DNA of 49,000 nt, from NCBI GenBank assembly GCA_009760855.2, contig WPIO01000092.1:1058501-1107500 (forward strand). Reading direction: 5' to 3'. This DNA is from Cristatella mucedo. Its lineage: Eukaryota; Bryozoa; Phylactolaemata; Cristatellidae. Below the pieces are notes generated by a model that was not told the origin of the DNA, did no database searches, and saw only the letters and a list, made by a program, of their open reading frames with translations. A program made the translations under genes and the position numbers. Of this stretch, positions 11,708 to 22,750 are shown piece after piece. Numbering within the stretch: the first letter of the stretch is position 1; the number at the start of each line of letters is the position of its first letter.

Positions 11708-12131
11708 GTTTAGACAGGGATACCACATCTAAATTGTTCCTTGCATTCGTGACATCCCGTCTGGACTTCAGTAATTCACTGCTTGCTGGTCTACCGGCCT
11801 ATGCAGTCAGGCGATTACAACTATTGCAAAACTCTGCAGCTAGACTTGTCTGTCATAAGCGTCGCAGTTGCCTCACCTCACCACTTCTAGCCAACGAGAA
11901 CTTGCTACCAGTCAAGTAGTGGATCGACTTCAAGGTTTTTTCACACAACTTAAGGTCTCTTCATTCTTAAACTCCAGCTTACCTATCAGATCTTCTCCAC
12001 CACCAGGCAAAGCATCTTACCGCCAGATTTTCGGAATTTAACTGTTTACTTATACCCAGTACACGCCACAAATCGTTTAGAGACCGTGCATTTAGTTCGA
12101 ATGCTCTCAAAGCCTAGAACTCACTCCCGGC
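11708..12131 (+). mobile_element. Old LINE family A fragment (RT C-terminal part)
   Basis: The frame at 11734-11919 reads FVTSRLDFSNSLLAGLPAY and AARLVCHKRR, matching the family A thumb region. After a stop near 11917 the homology goes on in broken frames to about 12131. It is more diverged than the copies at 764 or 9340. Confidence 0.75.
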
Positions 12132-12235
12132 TTCAAAGAAACACTACTCTTTAATAATTTAATTAAAAGCCTTCTCCACTGCGTCTACCTTTATTCGCGT
12201 TGAGCAACAGTCTGAGCGAACGTTTTTGTTTACTT

Positions 12236-12389
12236 GATAATTATATAATTCATTTATATAGAATCCCAAGAGAACCCAAGAGAATCTCTATTCAGGCGCT
12301 TCACGTATGCCACGGGGCTCGAGACATAAACTCAGCCAATCCTTAGTAAGGACAAGCACCGTAACCACTCCGCTAAACCAGGTCGGCGA
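12236..12389 (-). mobile_element. SINE-2: tRNA-derived head with LINE-like tail
   Basis: On the minus strand the head has a good Pol III box A (tagcggagtggttacgg) and a box-B-like segment (gtctcgagccccgtggc). It runs directly into a tail of LINE family A design: gcgcctgaatagagattctc, then a second arm, then tataaatgaattat. A tRNA head joined to a LINE 3' end is the classic form of a SINE that uses a partner LINE's reverse transcriptase. Confidence 0.7.
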
Positions 12390-13014
12390 CTTACAAAGTT
12401 TCTTACTTTATGCATATAACAATGCCTAATTGTCATCTTTTGTGATGAATCTTTGAACTTTACAACTTTTCCATGCAATGCCTTGATCTTATAGTGCATA
12501 CATATTAACAACTACGTGTCTACGAACATGCTGCGGTTGCTGAATCTCTTGCCGGTTCACAAAGATGTATGGTTGTTCATTGCGTTCGTTTTGAAAGTCT
12601 GCTAATATCTGCAAGCTCTGAAGAGCCGTCTCACCTTGAACATTGTCTTTTACATCTTACACATTCTCAAAATAAAATTAGGACAGACAAATATGAATCT
12701 CGAGACTATTCTAGTAAATAACCTGACAGGTCACAGTAGCGATCGCTGGCTCATGGAATGGTGCACGAAGTGTATGTATCTCATTCTAGTTTGCAGTCGC
12801 TTTAGGTATCTATCAGGGACAGGGCTGAAACTAAATTCGACTGCCTGTCTCTAGCCAGGCGACGTCAACCTAAACGGCCGACGGTTCAGGAGACGCATTG
12901 CAGCCCATCGTATAGCTGCAATGCCTGTCGACGGTAAAAGTAAAGACGGGTCATGAGCTCACGCGGCAGATTCGAAGAAGGCGCCCGACATTCTTCAGTC
13001 GTAGATGATTGAAC
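12390..13014. other. Unassigned sequence
   Basis: A 72-codon open frame at 12636-12854 shows no motif. Nothing else is recognised. Confidence 0.4.
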
Positions 13015-13250
13015 AACCGCCAAGCACAATCCAACGTTTTATTTGTATGCAGAAATAAAAAATACAGGCGTCCCTGTAGTTTGATCTCTGCCTTCCTTCA
13101 AACGCATCTAAATGTCTGAACTCCCAAGCTGCATGTATTGCTGACATTCGCATTAGTTTGGCAGCATGCTTTCTCAAGTTGGATCTCAACGAAAAATACT
13201 CGTTATGGAGAAACCAAGCATTACTCGTAAATACCAAAGTCTGTCCCTTA
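13015..13250 (+). mobile_element. Old LINE family A fragment (around the YADD region)
   Basis: It aligns base by base with 9440-9660 of the better-preserved copy, with common stretches such as aagcacaatc, ctgcatgtattg.tgacat and ggaaacc.agc...act. The reading frame is destroyed. Confidence 0.6.
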
Positions 13251-13373
13251 AAATGATTTAGGCCAGGATTTTCAAGTAGCGTCTACGCACCATGCGACTT
13301 GTTCAGAATTAATTTATTACTTGAACATCACACAAGCTTCACAGAATATTTCGCTTGCTTTAAACTATATAAT

Positions 13374-13396
13374 GTATATATATATATATATATATA
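13374..13396. repeat. Short (TA)n tract
   Basis: About eleven TA units. Confidence 0.9.
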
Positions 13397-13564
13397 AAAT
13401 AAACATATAAAATATATGTATCATCACGATAGTAAGAACCCGCTTACACACGGATACTAAAAGCAATTTGATCTATTCATTTATGAAATATTGTCGATGC
13501 CGCCACACACTGCCGGGAAGGCCTACCGGATTTTTCAAATGGTTTTTACCAACTGCGAAAAACT

Positions 13565-13900
13565 GTACAACTTGTTTGTCATGAGCGGCGGAGTATCCAC
13601 ATTTGAGTGCGTCTTGCCGACCGGTATCGGCTCCCAATCAAGCACCCCAAAAACGTTGAAGTTTCTCAATCACGTTTAGGTCCCTTTATTCTTTCTCTAG
13701 TATTGTTATACTAGCAGCGTCTCAATCAGGCTAGGCGTTGTACTACCAGCTCTTCTGAATCAACTCTCTAAGCTATAACTTGAACAGACTCAAATTTTTG
13801 GAGACGGTACGTTGACTTCTCACGATCCAAAATCATTGAATTTACTCGCGACTGACATAGTTACATCACCTGACTAGGCGTCCGAGAGACTTCCGAAGCA
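13565..13900 (+). mobile_element. Old LINE family A fragment (thumb region)
   Basis: It matches 9960-10230 of the copy at 9340: cttgt.tgtc.tgagcg.cg, caagcacc, gacttcaag-like and ttttgg.gac.gt segments are in order. It continues the fragment at 13015-13250 with internal loss, and it stops where family B sequence begins near 13905. Confidence 0.6.
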
Positions 13901-13904
13901 ACAG

Positions 13905-14195
13905 CAACTAATCTCCTACTGCAAAAAATACTCTTCTGCTGCTCACTATGGCACAATTCCCAGCGGTCCGGAGCTGCTACGTCCATGCTACTTGCTACAT
14001 CGACCGCTCTCCTGACGCAGCTAGGGTTCTGAAGTTCTCTTTGCTGCGCGAGATAAAGTCCTTAGGCTACCAAATGCGTACCGAAAGCAGCTCATGTTGT
14101 GAGTGCGCTATGCAAAACTCTCATGCGTAGCACACGCGTAATCTTTGTGGCTTTTTGGAGCTACAGATGAAGAAAAATTGCATTAAATTAGACGA
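13905..14195 (+). mobile_element. LINE family B 3' end, lying inside an old family A copy
   Basis: The segment matches 22480-22740: caac..ctattctcctactgc, actatggc.ca, agcagtcc-like, cttgctac, ctttgttgcgcgaga and the terminal ttttggagctacagatgaa. It separates the family A pieces at 13565-13900 and 14262-14400. Confidence 0.7.
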
Positions 14196-14261
14196 AATTT
14201 GATAGGGAGCTAAGAATCTCCTTGTTCCTCACAGCATTTCGCTGAGTCGCTGCGAATTTTC

Positions 14262-14400
14262 CACTGTTTGCATATGCGTGCTGATGCTGTGCATGTAGTC
14301 ACTAACTGTACTGCACGCTTTTCTTTTACGGCATACGTTTTCAACTTTAGTGCATATAAAGAGATTTAGTTCTCTGATGGTGCTATGCTAAAATACTATC
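14262..14400 (+). mobile_element. Old LINE family A 3' end
   Basis: It contains gcatatgcgtgctgatgctg, tgcatgtagtcactaac and a decayed terminal hairpin (agagatttagttctctgatgg). The order and orientation fit the 3' end of the copy represented at 13015 and 13565. Confidence 0.6.
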
Positions 14401-14649
14401 AACATGCAGTATGGTCATGCTAGAGCCTAGCAAGGCGGCACGGAGCTGAACGGCCCCCCACCAGCGGCAGGAGGGAGGGACTTCCGGGCTTGCTGGCGTT
14501 CCGGACAATGATGAGCTAGCTTTCCGGGCAGAAATACACCCGCTCCTGCTGAGGTTATTTGATGGAAGAGAGCTCGGCGTTTCTTCTGAACGCGTCAGGT
14601 AAAGCGTCAGGCGACGCTCTATTTTGGGCGGCGGGAGGCAGTCGGGGTT

Positions 14650-14705
14650 TGCCGAGCTAGTTTTAGCTAAGTTCTCTTAGGGCGCTATATAAATGAATAA
14701 TATAG
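14650..14705 (+). mobile_element. LINE/SINE-2 type tail
   Basis: Contains aagttctcttagggcgctat followed by ataaatgaataatata, the terminal element of the SINE-2 type. The head was not recognised upstream. Confidence 0.45.
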
Positions 14706-14850
14706 TTTTTTTTTACTATTGCCGCACACGTAAGATCAGCCTAGCTCTTTCCACAGGACAGCGAGCAGGATAAGCGGCTACAGCATGGCTCGGAACAGCG
14801 AGGCTCTTTTTCCTCGTGTGTAGAGTTATTAAAAAAAACTAAAAAAGTAC

Positions 14851-15010
14851 TAGCTGATTTAACAGCCTCCTTTTGTATAGCGACAGAAGAGCCTTTAAGG
14901 CTATCACCATCGCTTGCAGTGGCGATAAAGGATCGCCCACCACAAGATTCGAACCTACGACCTCGGGGCCGAGGTCGTGAAAAGCAACCGCCTTACCTAG
15001 TGAGCCATTG
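14851..15010 (-). mobile_element. SINE-1 copy (tRNA-derived)
   Basis: On the minus strand it has a box A-like segment (tggctcactaggtaaggcgg type), the paired ccgaggtcgt region and a box B (ggttcgaatcttg). The body hairpin (tatcgccactgc ... ggtgata) and the 3' end aaaaggaggctgttaaatcagcta type follow. Nearly full length. Confidence 0.85.
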
Positions 15011-16445
15011 CAGCTCTAGTTCCAGTATGACACCGATCGTGGGCGATCAGTCGTCTTCTCCTCTTCTGTGACTTGGTATCTTCACATGAATGCAGCGTTG
15101 ATCTTCGAAGGCGTCAACAACAATCTTAACAGCGAGACACTAGTATCGCAACGCGAGTGAGCTAAATCTCTTACTAAGCACTTTAGATGAGCAGTAAAGG
15201 TCGCAGCCTATGCCATAAGTGATCCCATTTTAGTAGCTGGTCGGTCGTTCTCTTGAGCATGAACAATTTTTCATTGCACGTTGCTTTGCCTATCTCATTT
15301 GACGGAGGTATCATGGGCAGTGTCACGATGCGTAAGCAGCAAGAGCACAAAGTGAAGTTCGGATGAACGCAACCAATTCTGTGAGTAATAACTGATCGTT
15401 CTAATAGCCTACTTTCAGTGCGTCCTAGCTCAAAATGATCTAGCTACTGAAAAGTTAGCCTTTTAGCTATTACAGCATCATAAACTCGCCTAAGAGATGC
15501 CAAAGGTCTCTTATTGACTGGGGAAGTTGACCTAAAAACATTGTCATGAGAGACAAGGTTCACACTTCTTCCAAATTGATAGACGTACCAAAGAAAATAC
15601 CTTGAGAGACGGAAGAGACAGAGAGACAGAGAGACAGAGAGAAAGAAAGACAGAGACGCAGTTTTTAATGCAGAATGTAGCCTGGTGAAACATCACACAG
15701 TGAACTTACACTCGATAGACATTACACAAGACGGAGACGTCGTTTGGTGACTATGTGTCAAGAGATTATGGTTATGTATTAATTTCCGAAGATCCAACTG
15801 AGCAAATTACAACAAAGCCTGGTGAACGAAATTATTTAATAATAATAATATTAATGTATGTGTATATTTAACCCAGAGAAATGAATTTTTTCTAGGTAAT
15901 TTACAAATCCTGCATAGAAAGCATTACCAACCGTTAAGAGTGTGCAATCTGGAGCTAGATGACAACACATCCCATTCAAACACACACGTTTTCATCGAAA
16001 AATTTTCATCGAAAAATGCCACCTGGGAATAGATAACAGTTCGCTTAAAATGAGTATGACACTGAGTGGGAATACTAGTAATCACCATTTTGGCCGCTAG
16101 AGCATTAAAAAGGGGCAGTATTCGTGAAAGACGGCGTTAAATCAAGACGACATTAGCTAAAAGAAGAACTTGCTCAAGGCAGCATTTGTTCAAAGCTGCA
16201 TTTTGTGTAGCATATACGGGCCTGCATGGAATTCGGAGCAGTTGCAAATGCCCGTTGGAATTTCGTTTATCGAAAAATCACGGAATACCAATCAAACTTT
16301 GATAAGTTGACTTGGGTTTAACTTTTATAAGGCAATTTTAGGTAAGCGTTTATAGTTAGTGGCACAGATTTTAGGCACGCGTCTGCACCCTAAAGACTCA
16401 TTCAAAACTAATACGATCGAACAATTAACTATGCTGCGGTCATAT
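15011..16445. other. Unassigned sequence
   Basis: No gene recognised. The only clear structure is the purine-rich GACAGAGA tract at 15605-15660. Confidence 0.45.
15605..15660. repeat. (GAGACA/GACAGAGA)n simple repeat
   Basis: Repeated agacagagag units with some interruptions. Confidence 0.85.
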
Positions 16446-17695
16446 AATAATAATAATCATAATTCACTTGATAAAGCACCCTCAGAGAACTTAATCTCTC
16501 TCTAGGCGCTTTACATTTGCTGTAAAGTGAAATGCAATTGAATGGTAAGTAAAATAATGCTTAAAAAACAAACGAAATGAATAATATGGTTAGGGGTGAC
16601 ATGCACAGGGTCAGCATGCAAATGTGGTTATTGGCAGCATGCACAGTGTCAGCACGCATAAGCACATCAATGACGAATCACAGGGACCCACTAAATGCTG
16701 TCCTAAATAGGTGTGTTTTTAGGTTCCTTTTAAATGTGGTCAGGTCAGGGGATGTTCTGACGCAGGTCGGGAGGGAGTTCCAGGCTTTGGGAGCATATGA
16801 ACTAAATGCACAGTCTCCAAAGGATTTAAGGTTTGTATGAGGTATTTCTAGACTGTTGAATTCCGAAAAGCGGGTGTTACGATGTTTGGCCTGATGGGGT
16901 AGTATATCTGAGAGATAGGCTGGAGCCATAGAATGAAGGGACCTAAAAGTGAGCGACAAAACCTTGAAGTCAATCCGTTGCTTGACTGGTAGCCAATGCA
17001 GGTCGGCGAGAAGTGGAGTAATGTGGCAACTGCGACGCTCACGACAGACAAGCCTAGCTGCAGAGTTTTGCACCAGCAGCAATCGCCTGATCGCACATGC
17101 TGGTAGGCCAGTAAGCAGTGAGTTGCAGAAGTCGAGGCGGGATGTCACGAATGCATGGACCAACTTGGACGTAGTATCTTTATCTAAACAAGCCCGAATT
17201 TTAGCAATATTATGAAGCTGAATATAGGCGGATTTGACTGTGGAGCTGATATGGTCGTCTAACGAGAGGTCGCTTTTGAATATGACACCTAGATTTCGAG
17301 CTGATGCAACTGGAGATATGCTGGCAGAGCCAATTTTGAGAGACAGCCTTTCCAATCTCTGGATCACACTGGGTTTGCCCATAGCAAGTAAGTTAGTTTT
17401 ATCATCGTTTAGTTTTAGAAAATTAGCTGCCATTCATGTGCGGATGTCATCAATGCATGCAGCTAGTGAGTTTAGAGAATTTGAGGTGCTCGAAGGCTGG
17501 GAGGGATCAAAGCAAAGGTACAACTGAGTGTCATCCGCGTAGAAGTGAAAGCCTAGATTGTGGTTGGCAATCACATCAGCAAGAGGCAGAGTATAAACCA
17601 TGAAAAGAACCGGACCTAGCACTGAGCCCTGAGGTACTCCCTATTTCAGAGGTACTTCAGATGATCTTTGTCCATTCGCGTCAATACTCTGGTGT
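16446..17695 (-). mobile_element. LINE family A copy, 5'-truncated
   Basis: The minus-strand copy begins on the plus strand with (ATA)n and the terminal hairpin. The RT thumb and C-terminal region is a clean 251-codon frame (17433-16678). The YADD motif region is at 17622-17434 in the same frame after a stop near 17434. It is truncated at about 17695, upstream (in element sense) of motif B. Confidence 0.9.
16678..17622 (-). pseudogene. RT palm-thumb of LINE family A (5'-truncated)
   Basis: Landmarks in element order: [12 protein letters not shown], an in-frame stop at 17434-17436 where other copies have Trp (CIDDI then W), then KLNDDKTNLLAMGKPS, DFCNSLLTGLPACAIRR and HWLPVKQRIDFK, ending in FRTAFSGSL. 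Motifs A and B are cut off by the 5' truncation. The same stop position is seen in the copy at 2537-3739, so the two copies may derive from a shared defective master. Confidence 0.8.
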
Positions 17696-18080
17696 CTACT
17701 GTATATATACTGTATATAGACCTTGCATTTTACAGACGTTTCAATGAAAATATCACTTCTATTTTTGGAGTTGCGAACCATTTTTGATTGGCTGAATATC
17801 ACGTGTACCTATGCCAATAGGCCTTTGCCAATGCCGCATCTCCTACGGATGATCGGAGCGAAATCGTGAAGAGAAGCTGGCAGCATTAAGATCTGTAATG
17901 CATGATGGCTTGCTCAGCCAATGCTGTTAATTTAGCATTAGTACATACTGGAACTGTTTATCACTTTTTCTTTGTCCATATTTGCTAAGGTTCATGTTCT
18001 GTTTGTCGGCTGCATTATTAAAAACCGTCATTTTTTCAGCCGTTGACTGGTGAATGGCTTCACAGCAGCACTGCCTCTCA
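17696..18080. other. Unassigned sequence
   Basis: Begins with an AT-rich imperfect palindrome (gtctactgtatatatactg ... tatagac). No gene recognised. Confidence 0.4.
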
Positions 18081-18122
18081 GAAAAAGCAACTGCCTTACC
18101 AAGTGTGCCGTCACGGCACTCA
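18081..18122 (-). mobile_element. SINE-1 head fragment
   Basis: The sequence gaaaaagcaactgccttacc and gtgccgtcacggc is the complement of the SINE-1 box A region. The rest of the element is absent. Confidence 0.55.
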
Positions 18123-18126
18123 CTCA

Positions 18127-18815
18127 AGGTGTCCTATGAACAGCAGTTCAGTTTTATCATCACTTAGTGCAATGAAATTCGCCGACGTCCAGGGTCAAGT
18201 GTTGGCAAGGCAAGCATTCAGTTTATCAGTCTCCAGAGCAAATTATGACGGTTTAAATGACAAATGAACGCCGAGTACCGTCAGCGTAAAAGTGATATCG
18301 TTGTCCATGGGCCTGAATCACTTTCCTAGAGGTTGATTATAATTGAAGCCCAGCAAGGAACCGAGGGCGGACCCTTGAGGGACTCCACAGGTGCTTGCTC
18401 TGGTTGATGAGACCTGACCCCCATACCAAACGTATTGAACACGATTAGACAAGTACAATTCAAACCACGCCAGTGCCTCGTATGCAAGACTGATCGTTGT
18501 CCTCAATCATTCAAGTATGAGATCGCTATCAATGGTGTCGACGGCAGCGTATAGATCTAGCAGGTCTAGAGGCGGTGACATTTCCGTCATTGTTGCTGCA
18601 TAGAATGTCATGGGTTACACGGAGAAGAGCAATTTCAGTGGAGTGCTAGCACATGAATCCAGATCAAATATTTTGAGATCTCAATATTTTAATGTATGCT
18701 AATAGCTTCTTAACCAGAATTTTTTCAATAGTCTTTACCAAAAAATGAAGGCAAACTGGGCGATAGTTTGCCAAGACCTCTGGTATCTAATCCGCGCTTT
18801 TTTAAGTATAAGTTA
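18127..18815 (-). mobile_element. LINE family B fragment (RT palm)
   Basis: Minus-strand reading gives a GVPQGSALG motif (about 18380) preceded by YGGQVSST and LAYEALAWFELYLSNRVQ, as in family B. The plus-strand text aligns with 21130-21860 in reverse. It is broken into short frames. Confidence 0.75.
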
Positions 18816-18825
18816 ATATTAAAAT

Positions 18826-19782
18826 ATTAATAACGCACTTGATAAAGCGCCCTAAGAGAACTCAATCTCTTTCTAGGTGCTTTACATTTGCTGCAAAGGG
18901 AAACGCAGTGGAATGGTGAGTAATATCATGCTTGATAAACAACATGAATAACATGGTTAGGGGTGACATGCAGAGGGTCAGCATGCAAATGTGGTTAGTG
19001 GCAGCATGCACAGTGTCAGCACACATAAGCACATGAAGGACGAATCACAGGGACCCACTAATTGCTGTCCTAAATAGGTGTGCTTTAAAGTTCTTTTTAA
19101 ATGTGGTCAAGTCAAGGGATGTTTAGATGCAAGTCGGAAAGGAGTTCCAGGCTTTGGGAGCATACGAACTAAATGCGTGGTCTCCACAGGATTTGAGGTT
19201 TGTACGAAGTATTAGTAAACTGTTGGATTCCGAAAAGCGGGTGGTACGAAACTTGGCCTGGTGGGGAGTAGATCTGAGAGATAGGCTGGAGCCAAACAAT
19301 GAAGTGACCTAAAAGTGAGCGACAAAACCTGAAGTCAATCCGTTGCTTTACTGGTAGCCAGTGCAGGTCGGGAGAAGCGGTGTGATGTGGCAACTGTGAC
19401 GCTCACAACAGACAAGCCCAGCTACAATCGCCTGATCGAACATGCCGGTAGGGCAGTAAGCAGTGAGTTGCAGAAGTCGAGACGGGATGTCACTGATGGA
19501 TGGACCAACTTAGAAGACGTGGTATCCTTATCTAATTAAGCCCGAATCCTAGCAATGTTATGTAGCTAAAAAGAGGCAGATCTGACTGTGGAGCTGATGC
19601 GGTCGTCTAACGAGAGGTCACTTTGGAATATGACACCTAGATTTCAAGTCGATTTAACAGGAGATATGGTCGCAGAGCCAATTTTGAGCGCTAGCCTTTC
19701 CAATTTTAGAATCAAATTTGGTTAGCCTATAACTAGTAAGTTAGTTTGATCATCGTTTAGTTTTAGAAAATTTGGTGCCAAG
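18826..19782 (-). mobile_element. LINE family A copy, 3' part (split by a family B LINE)
   Basis: The minus-strand copy runs from the terminal hairpin (gataaagcgccctaagag) through the thumb region to agaaaatttggtgcca at 19782. The same element seems to resume at 22751, beyond the family B LINE. Many small indels mark it as older than the copy at 16446. Confidence 0.8.
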
Positions 19783-19938
19783 AGGTTACAAATCCGCGAT
19801 CAGGTGGTCCAGAAGAAGCTAGATGCTTACCGAAACTTGGATCACGCCTTGTTCCAGTAGATGCATTTTTGAGACCACTCCACCCGGGTTCTCATTCTAT
19901 CAGTCAATGCACTCTGACAATATTGGTGGTGGGTCGTA

Positions 19939-20766
19939 ATGGTTGTTCGCGAATCGTTTGGCTTTAAAATGTGCAGTTTTTTGCATGGGCCATTGTTTGA
20001 ATCGGTTGCAACCAGGTCTTCATCAGAGACAATGCCTCTTACTGTTGTGAAATACCGGCCTCCTTCTGGCCGTCTACACTTGTTAGCAGAGGAGTTTTCA
20101 GAGTTCCTCGCTAAAATATTTCTGTGTGACAGACCGTTGCTGATTGTAGGAGACTTCAATATTCAAGCTGACAGCCCTAGCAACAGCCAGGTCCGCTCAT
20201 TTCTTGACTGTCTGGGGAATCTTGGTTTGGCCCAACACGTTAACCACAGCACCCACGTCGGTGGCCAAATTCTAGATCTCGTGATCACTAAGGATGTCCT
20301 CCCCATGGACCTTGTGGTGTGCCCACTGACCCTCTCAGATCATTTTTCGATCTATTTTACCGTTCCTGCTCTCTTGTACGTAAATGGTAATGTCAAACTT
20401 GTCAAACGGCGTAACTTACAAAGCATTGACATGGACAAGTTTTTGAAATCTGTTTGTGGTGCAGGTCTTCTTGATCTGCATCCAGAATCGACCGGCAGCC
20501 TCGATACCCTCACCTATGCTATGAACATTACACTCAGGAGGGCTCTTGACAAACATGTTCCCGTTCATTCTATCCGTGTTCAAAGTCGTGAAGATTCCTT
20601 TCAATTTACAAGGAAACTCCCAAAGATGCGCCGGGTTAAGCGCAGGCTTGAACGTCATTTCAAGAAATCGGGTCTGGTGCAGATCCAGTCAATTTCAAAG
20701 ACTTCATTCGAGTTTACACCCAAAAACTTAAAAAAACCAGGGCTTCTTTTTTCATTCGAAAGCTAA
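19939..20766 (+). pseudogene. Endonuclease and linker of LINE family B
   Basis: A 275-codon open frame. It carries the C-terminal landmarks of APE-type LINE endonucleases: YRPPSG (about residue 37), LLIVGDFNI with the catalytic Asp and Asn (about residue 70), and LSDHFSIYF with the Ser-Asp-His triad (about residue 134). The following 140 residues are the linker toward RT. The N-terminal half of the nuclease, with the first metal-binding residues, is missing, so the protein could not cut DNA. A stop at 20764-20766 and further frame changes separate it from the RT region. Confidence 0.8.
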
Positions 20767-21122
20767 ATTCCTGCCAGTCGGACACTAAACTGAGCTGTAA
20801 GTCAGTAAACCTTTTACTGGCCAATGCTGAGAGGTCTGACTCCCCAGATAACAAGGGCTAAGCCGAAAAGATTTCAGACGTCTTTACTGAAAAAATTGTG
20901 CACATTCATGAATCCGTTAAGCCCCCTCCGACAAAAGCAATCGCAGTTCCACAACCCGTTACCTTCCTTAAAAGGTTCTCCAAGGTTTCTGCACGCGATG
21001 TGGCTACCTTAGTAAGGTCTAGCAAAAAGAGCTAGTCTCCTGAAGACCCTATATCCTCATCTCCGTGGTCTTCACTAGCAGACCGACTTAGCCCTGCCTT
21101 AACCAAGATTTTTAATGCTTCC

Positions 21123-22660
21123 TTGAGAAAAGGGGTCCTCCCCAAGTCCTTCAAATCGGCAATCGTTAGACCAATTCTTAAACAGCCTGGATTAGACACA
21201 GAGGTCCTTGCAAACTATCGCCCAGTTTCCCTTCTTCCTTTCTTATTAAAGATTCTTAAAAGAATTGTTGCTAAGCAGCTGGTTGAACATATTGAAAATA
21301 ATGGAATGTCAGAAACATTTCAATCAGGGTTCAAGAGGCAGCACTTCACTAAAACTGCTCTCCTCGTGTTAACTATGACATTCTATGTGGCAATGATGAC
21401 GGGAATGTCTCTGCCCTAGCTCTGCTGGATCTGTCAGCTGCCTTCGACAACATTGATAACGAGGTTCTGCTTGAACGATTGAGAAAAACGATCGGTCTGG
21501 CAGACAAAGCAGGGGCGTAGTTTTAATCGAACTTGTCTGATCGTGTTCAATCCGTGTCGTGTGGGGGTCGGGTCTCACAAACGAGAAAGGTCACCTGTGG
21601 AGTCCCTTAAGGGTCTGTACTCGGTCCCTTGCTGTTCTCCATGTACACACAACCTCTGGAAAAAGCGATTAATGCCCATGGAATAGGATATCACTTCTAT
21701 GCTGATGATACTCAATTGTATTTTTAGTTCAAACCGTCGGAATCTGCCGCGGCAACTGTGAAACTGAATGCTTGCCTTGCCAATATTCAATCCTGGATGT
21801 CGGTAAACTTACAGTAATTAAATGATGACAAAACCGAACTGCTGCTCATAGGACACCCTAAGCGTGTGGCTTGATTAAGCGGCTTTGCCCATCTAATAGG
21901 TGATGCTATTGTGCGACCCTCACAACGTGCTCGAAATGTAGGTGTCCTGTTAGACAGCTGCCTCAAATTCAAAAGCTTCATTCAGAAGACTGCCTCTATA
22001 GCTAGCCATCACATCCGATCCCTATCGAAGATTAGGAGCTGTCTCCCACAGTGGCTTGTAAAAAATTTAACTAGCTCTTTAGTTCTGTCCCGGCTTGATT
22101 ATCCTAATCCCCTTTTGGCTGGGCTGCAAAAGAAAGCTATTATGCCACTACAGCGGACAATGAATATGGCTGCAAGGCTAGTCTTCAAGTACCAGCGGTT
22201 TGAGCACGTGTCTTCTTTGCTAAAAGAACTAGGATGGCTTCCGGTTGAGCAAATGATATAGAGCAGAGTTCTTATGCTGACCCACAAGGCCCGCCACGGC
22301 CTGGCTCATTCGTACCTAGCTGAACTGCTGCATCAGTTTCAGCCTGTTCGCGCCCTCAGGTCCTGTGTGGACAATAAATTAGCTGTCCCATTCCTCCGCT
22401 TAAAGACAGTTGGCGACAGAAGCTTTAGCTCTGCAGGCCCTAGACTGTGGAACTTGCTTCCACAATTCTTAGGCAACAACAACTATTCTCCTACTGCCGA
22501 CTATGGCTCATTCTTTTCAGCAGTCCTGAGCTGCTACTTCCCTGCTACTCGCTACTTCAACTGCTCTTTTGACTCTGCTATGCTTCCCACTTTCTCTTTG
22601 TTGCGCGAGACGAAGTCTTGTTGGCTACCGAATGCGTACCGAAAGCCGCTTAGGCTGTGA
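21123..22660 (+). pseudogene. Reverse transcriptase of LINE family B (multiple frame breaks)
   Basis: Successive frames give the RT motifs in order: NYRPVSLLPFLLKILKRIVA (21210-21270), motif A LLDLSAAFDNID (about 21423-21460), an SCGGRVSQTRK stretch and a motif B remnant (about 21600), and [11 protein letters not shown] followed by a stop (about 21690-21728). The thumb is at 21911-22261 and the C-terminal part at 22274-22660. At least four stops or frameshifts are present. Compared with family A the thumb wording differs (QRTMNMAARLVFKYQRF), so A and B are separate families. Confidence 0.8.
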
Positions 22661-22750
22661 GTGAGCTATAGAAAAACTCTCTTGCGTAACACCCACATGG
22701 TCTTTATGACTTTATGGAGTTACAGATGGACATACGTTACATTACGTAAT

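Larger units (their letters stand above)
19783..22750 (+). mobile_element. LINE family B, longest copy (endonuclease and RT remains)
   Basis: A 2.97-kb CR1/L2-like LINE in plus orientation. It keeps the second half of an APE-type endonuclease (19939-20500) and an RT region (21123-22260) in several frames. The C-terminal tail (22274-22660) is followed by the 3' end tggagttacagatggacata and a short tac/att-rich tail. The beginning of the endonuclease and any ORF1 are missing, so it is 5'-truncated. It lies between the two halves of a family A copy. Confidence 0.85.

Noticed and set aside
17693-17725. AT-rich palindrome as a regulatory site
   Set aside because: Short, imperfect and made of TA repeats; chance and simple-repeat growth explain it.
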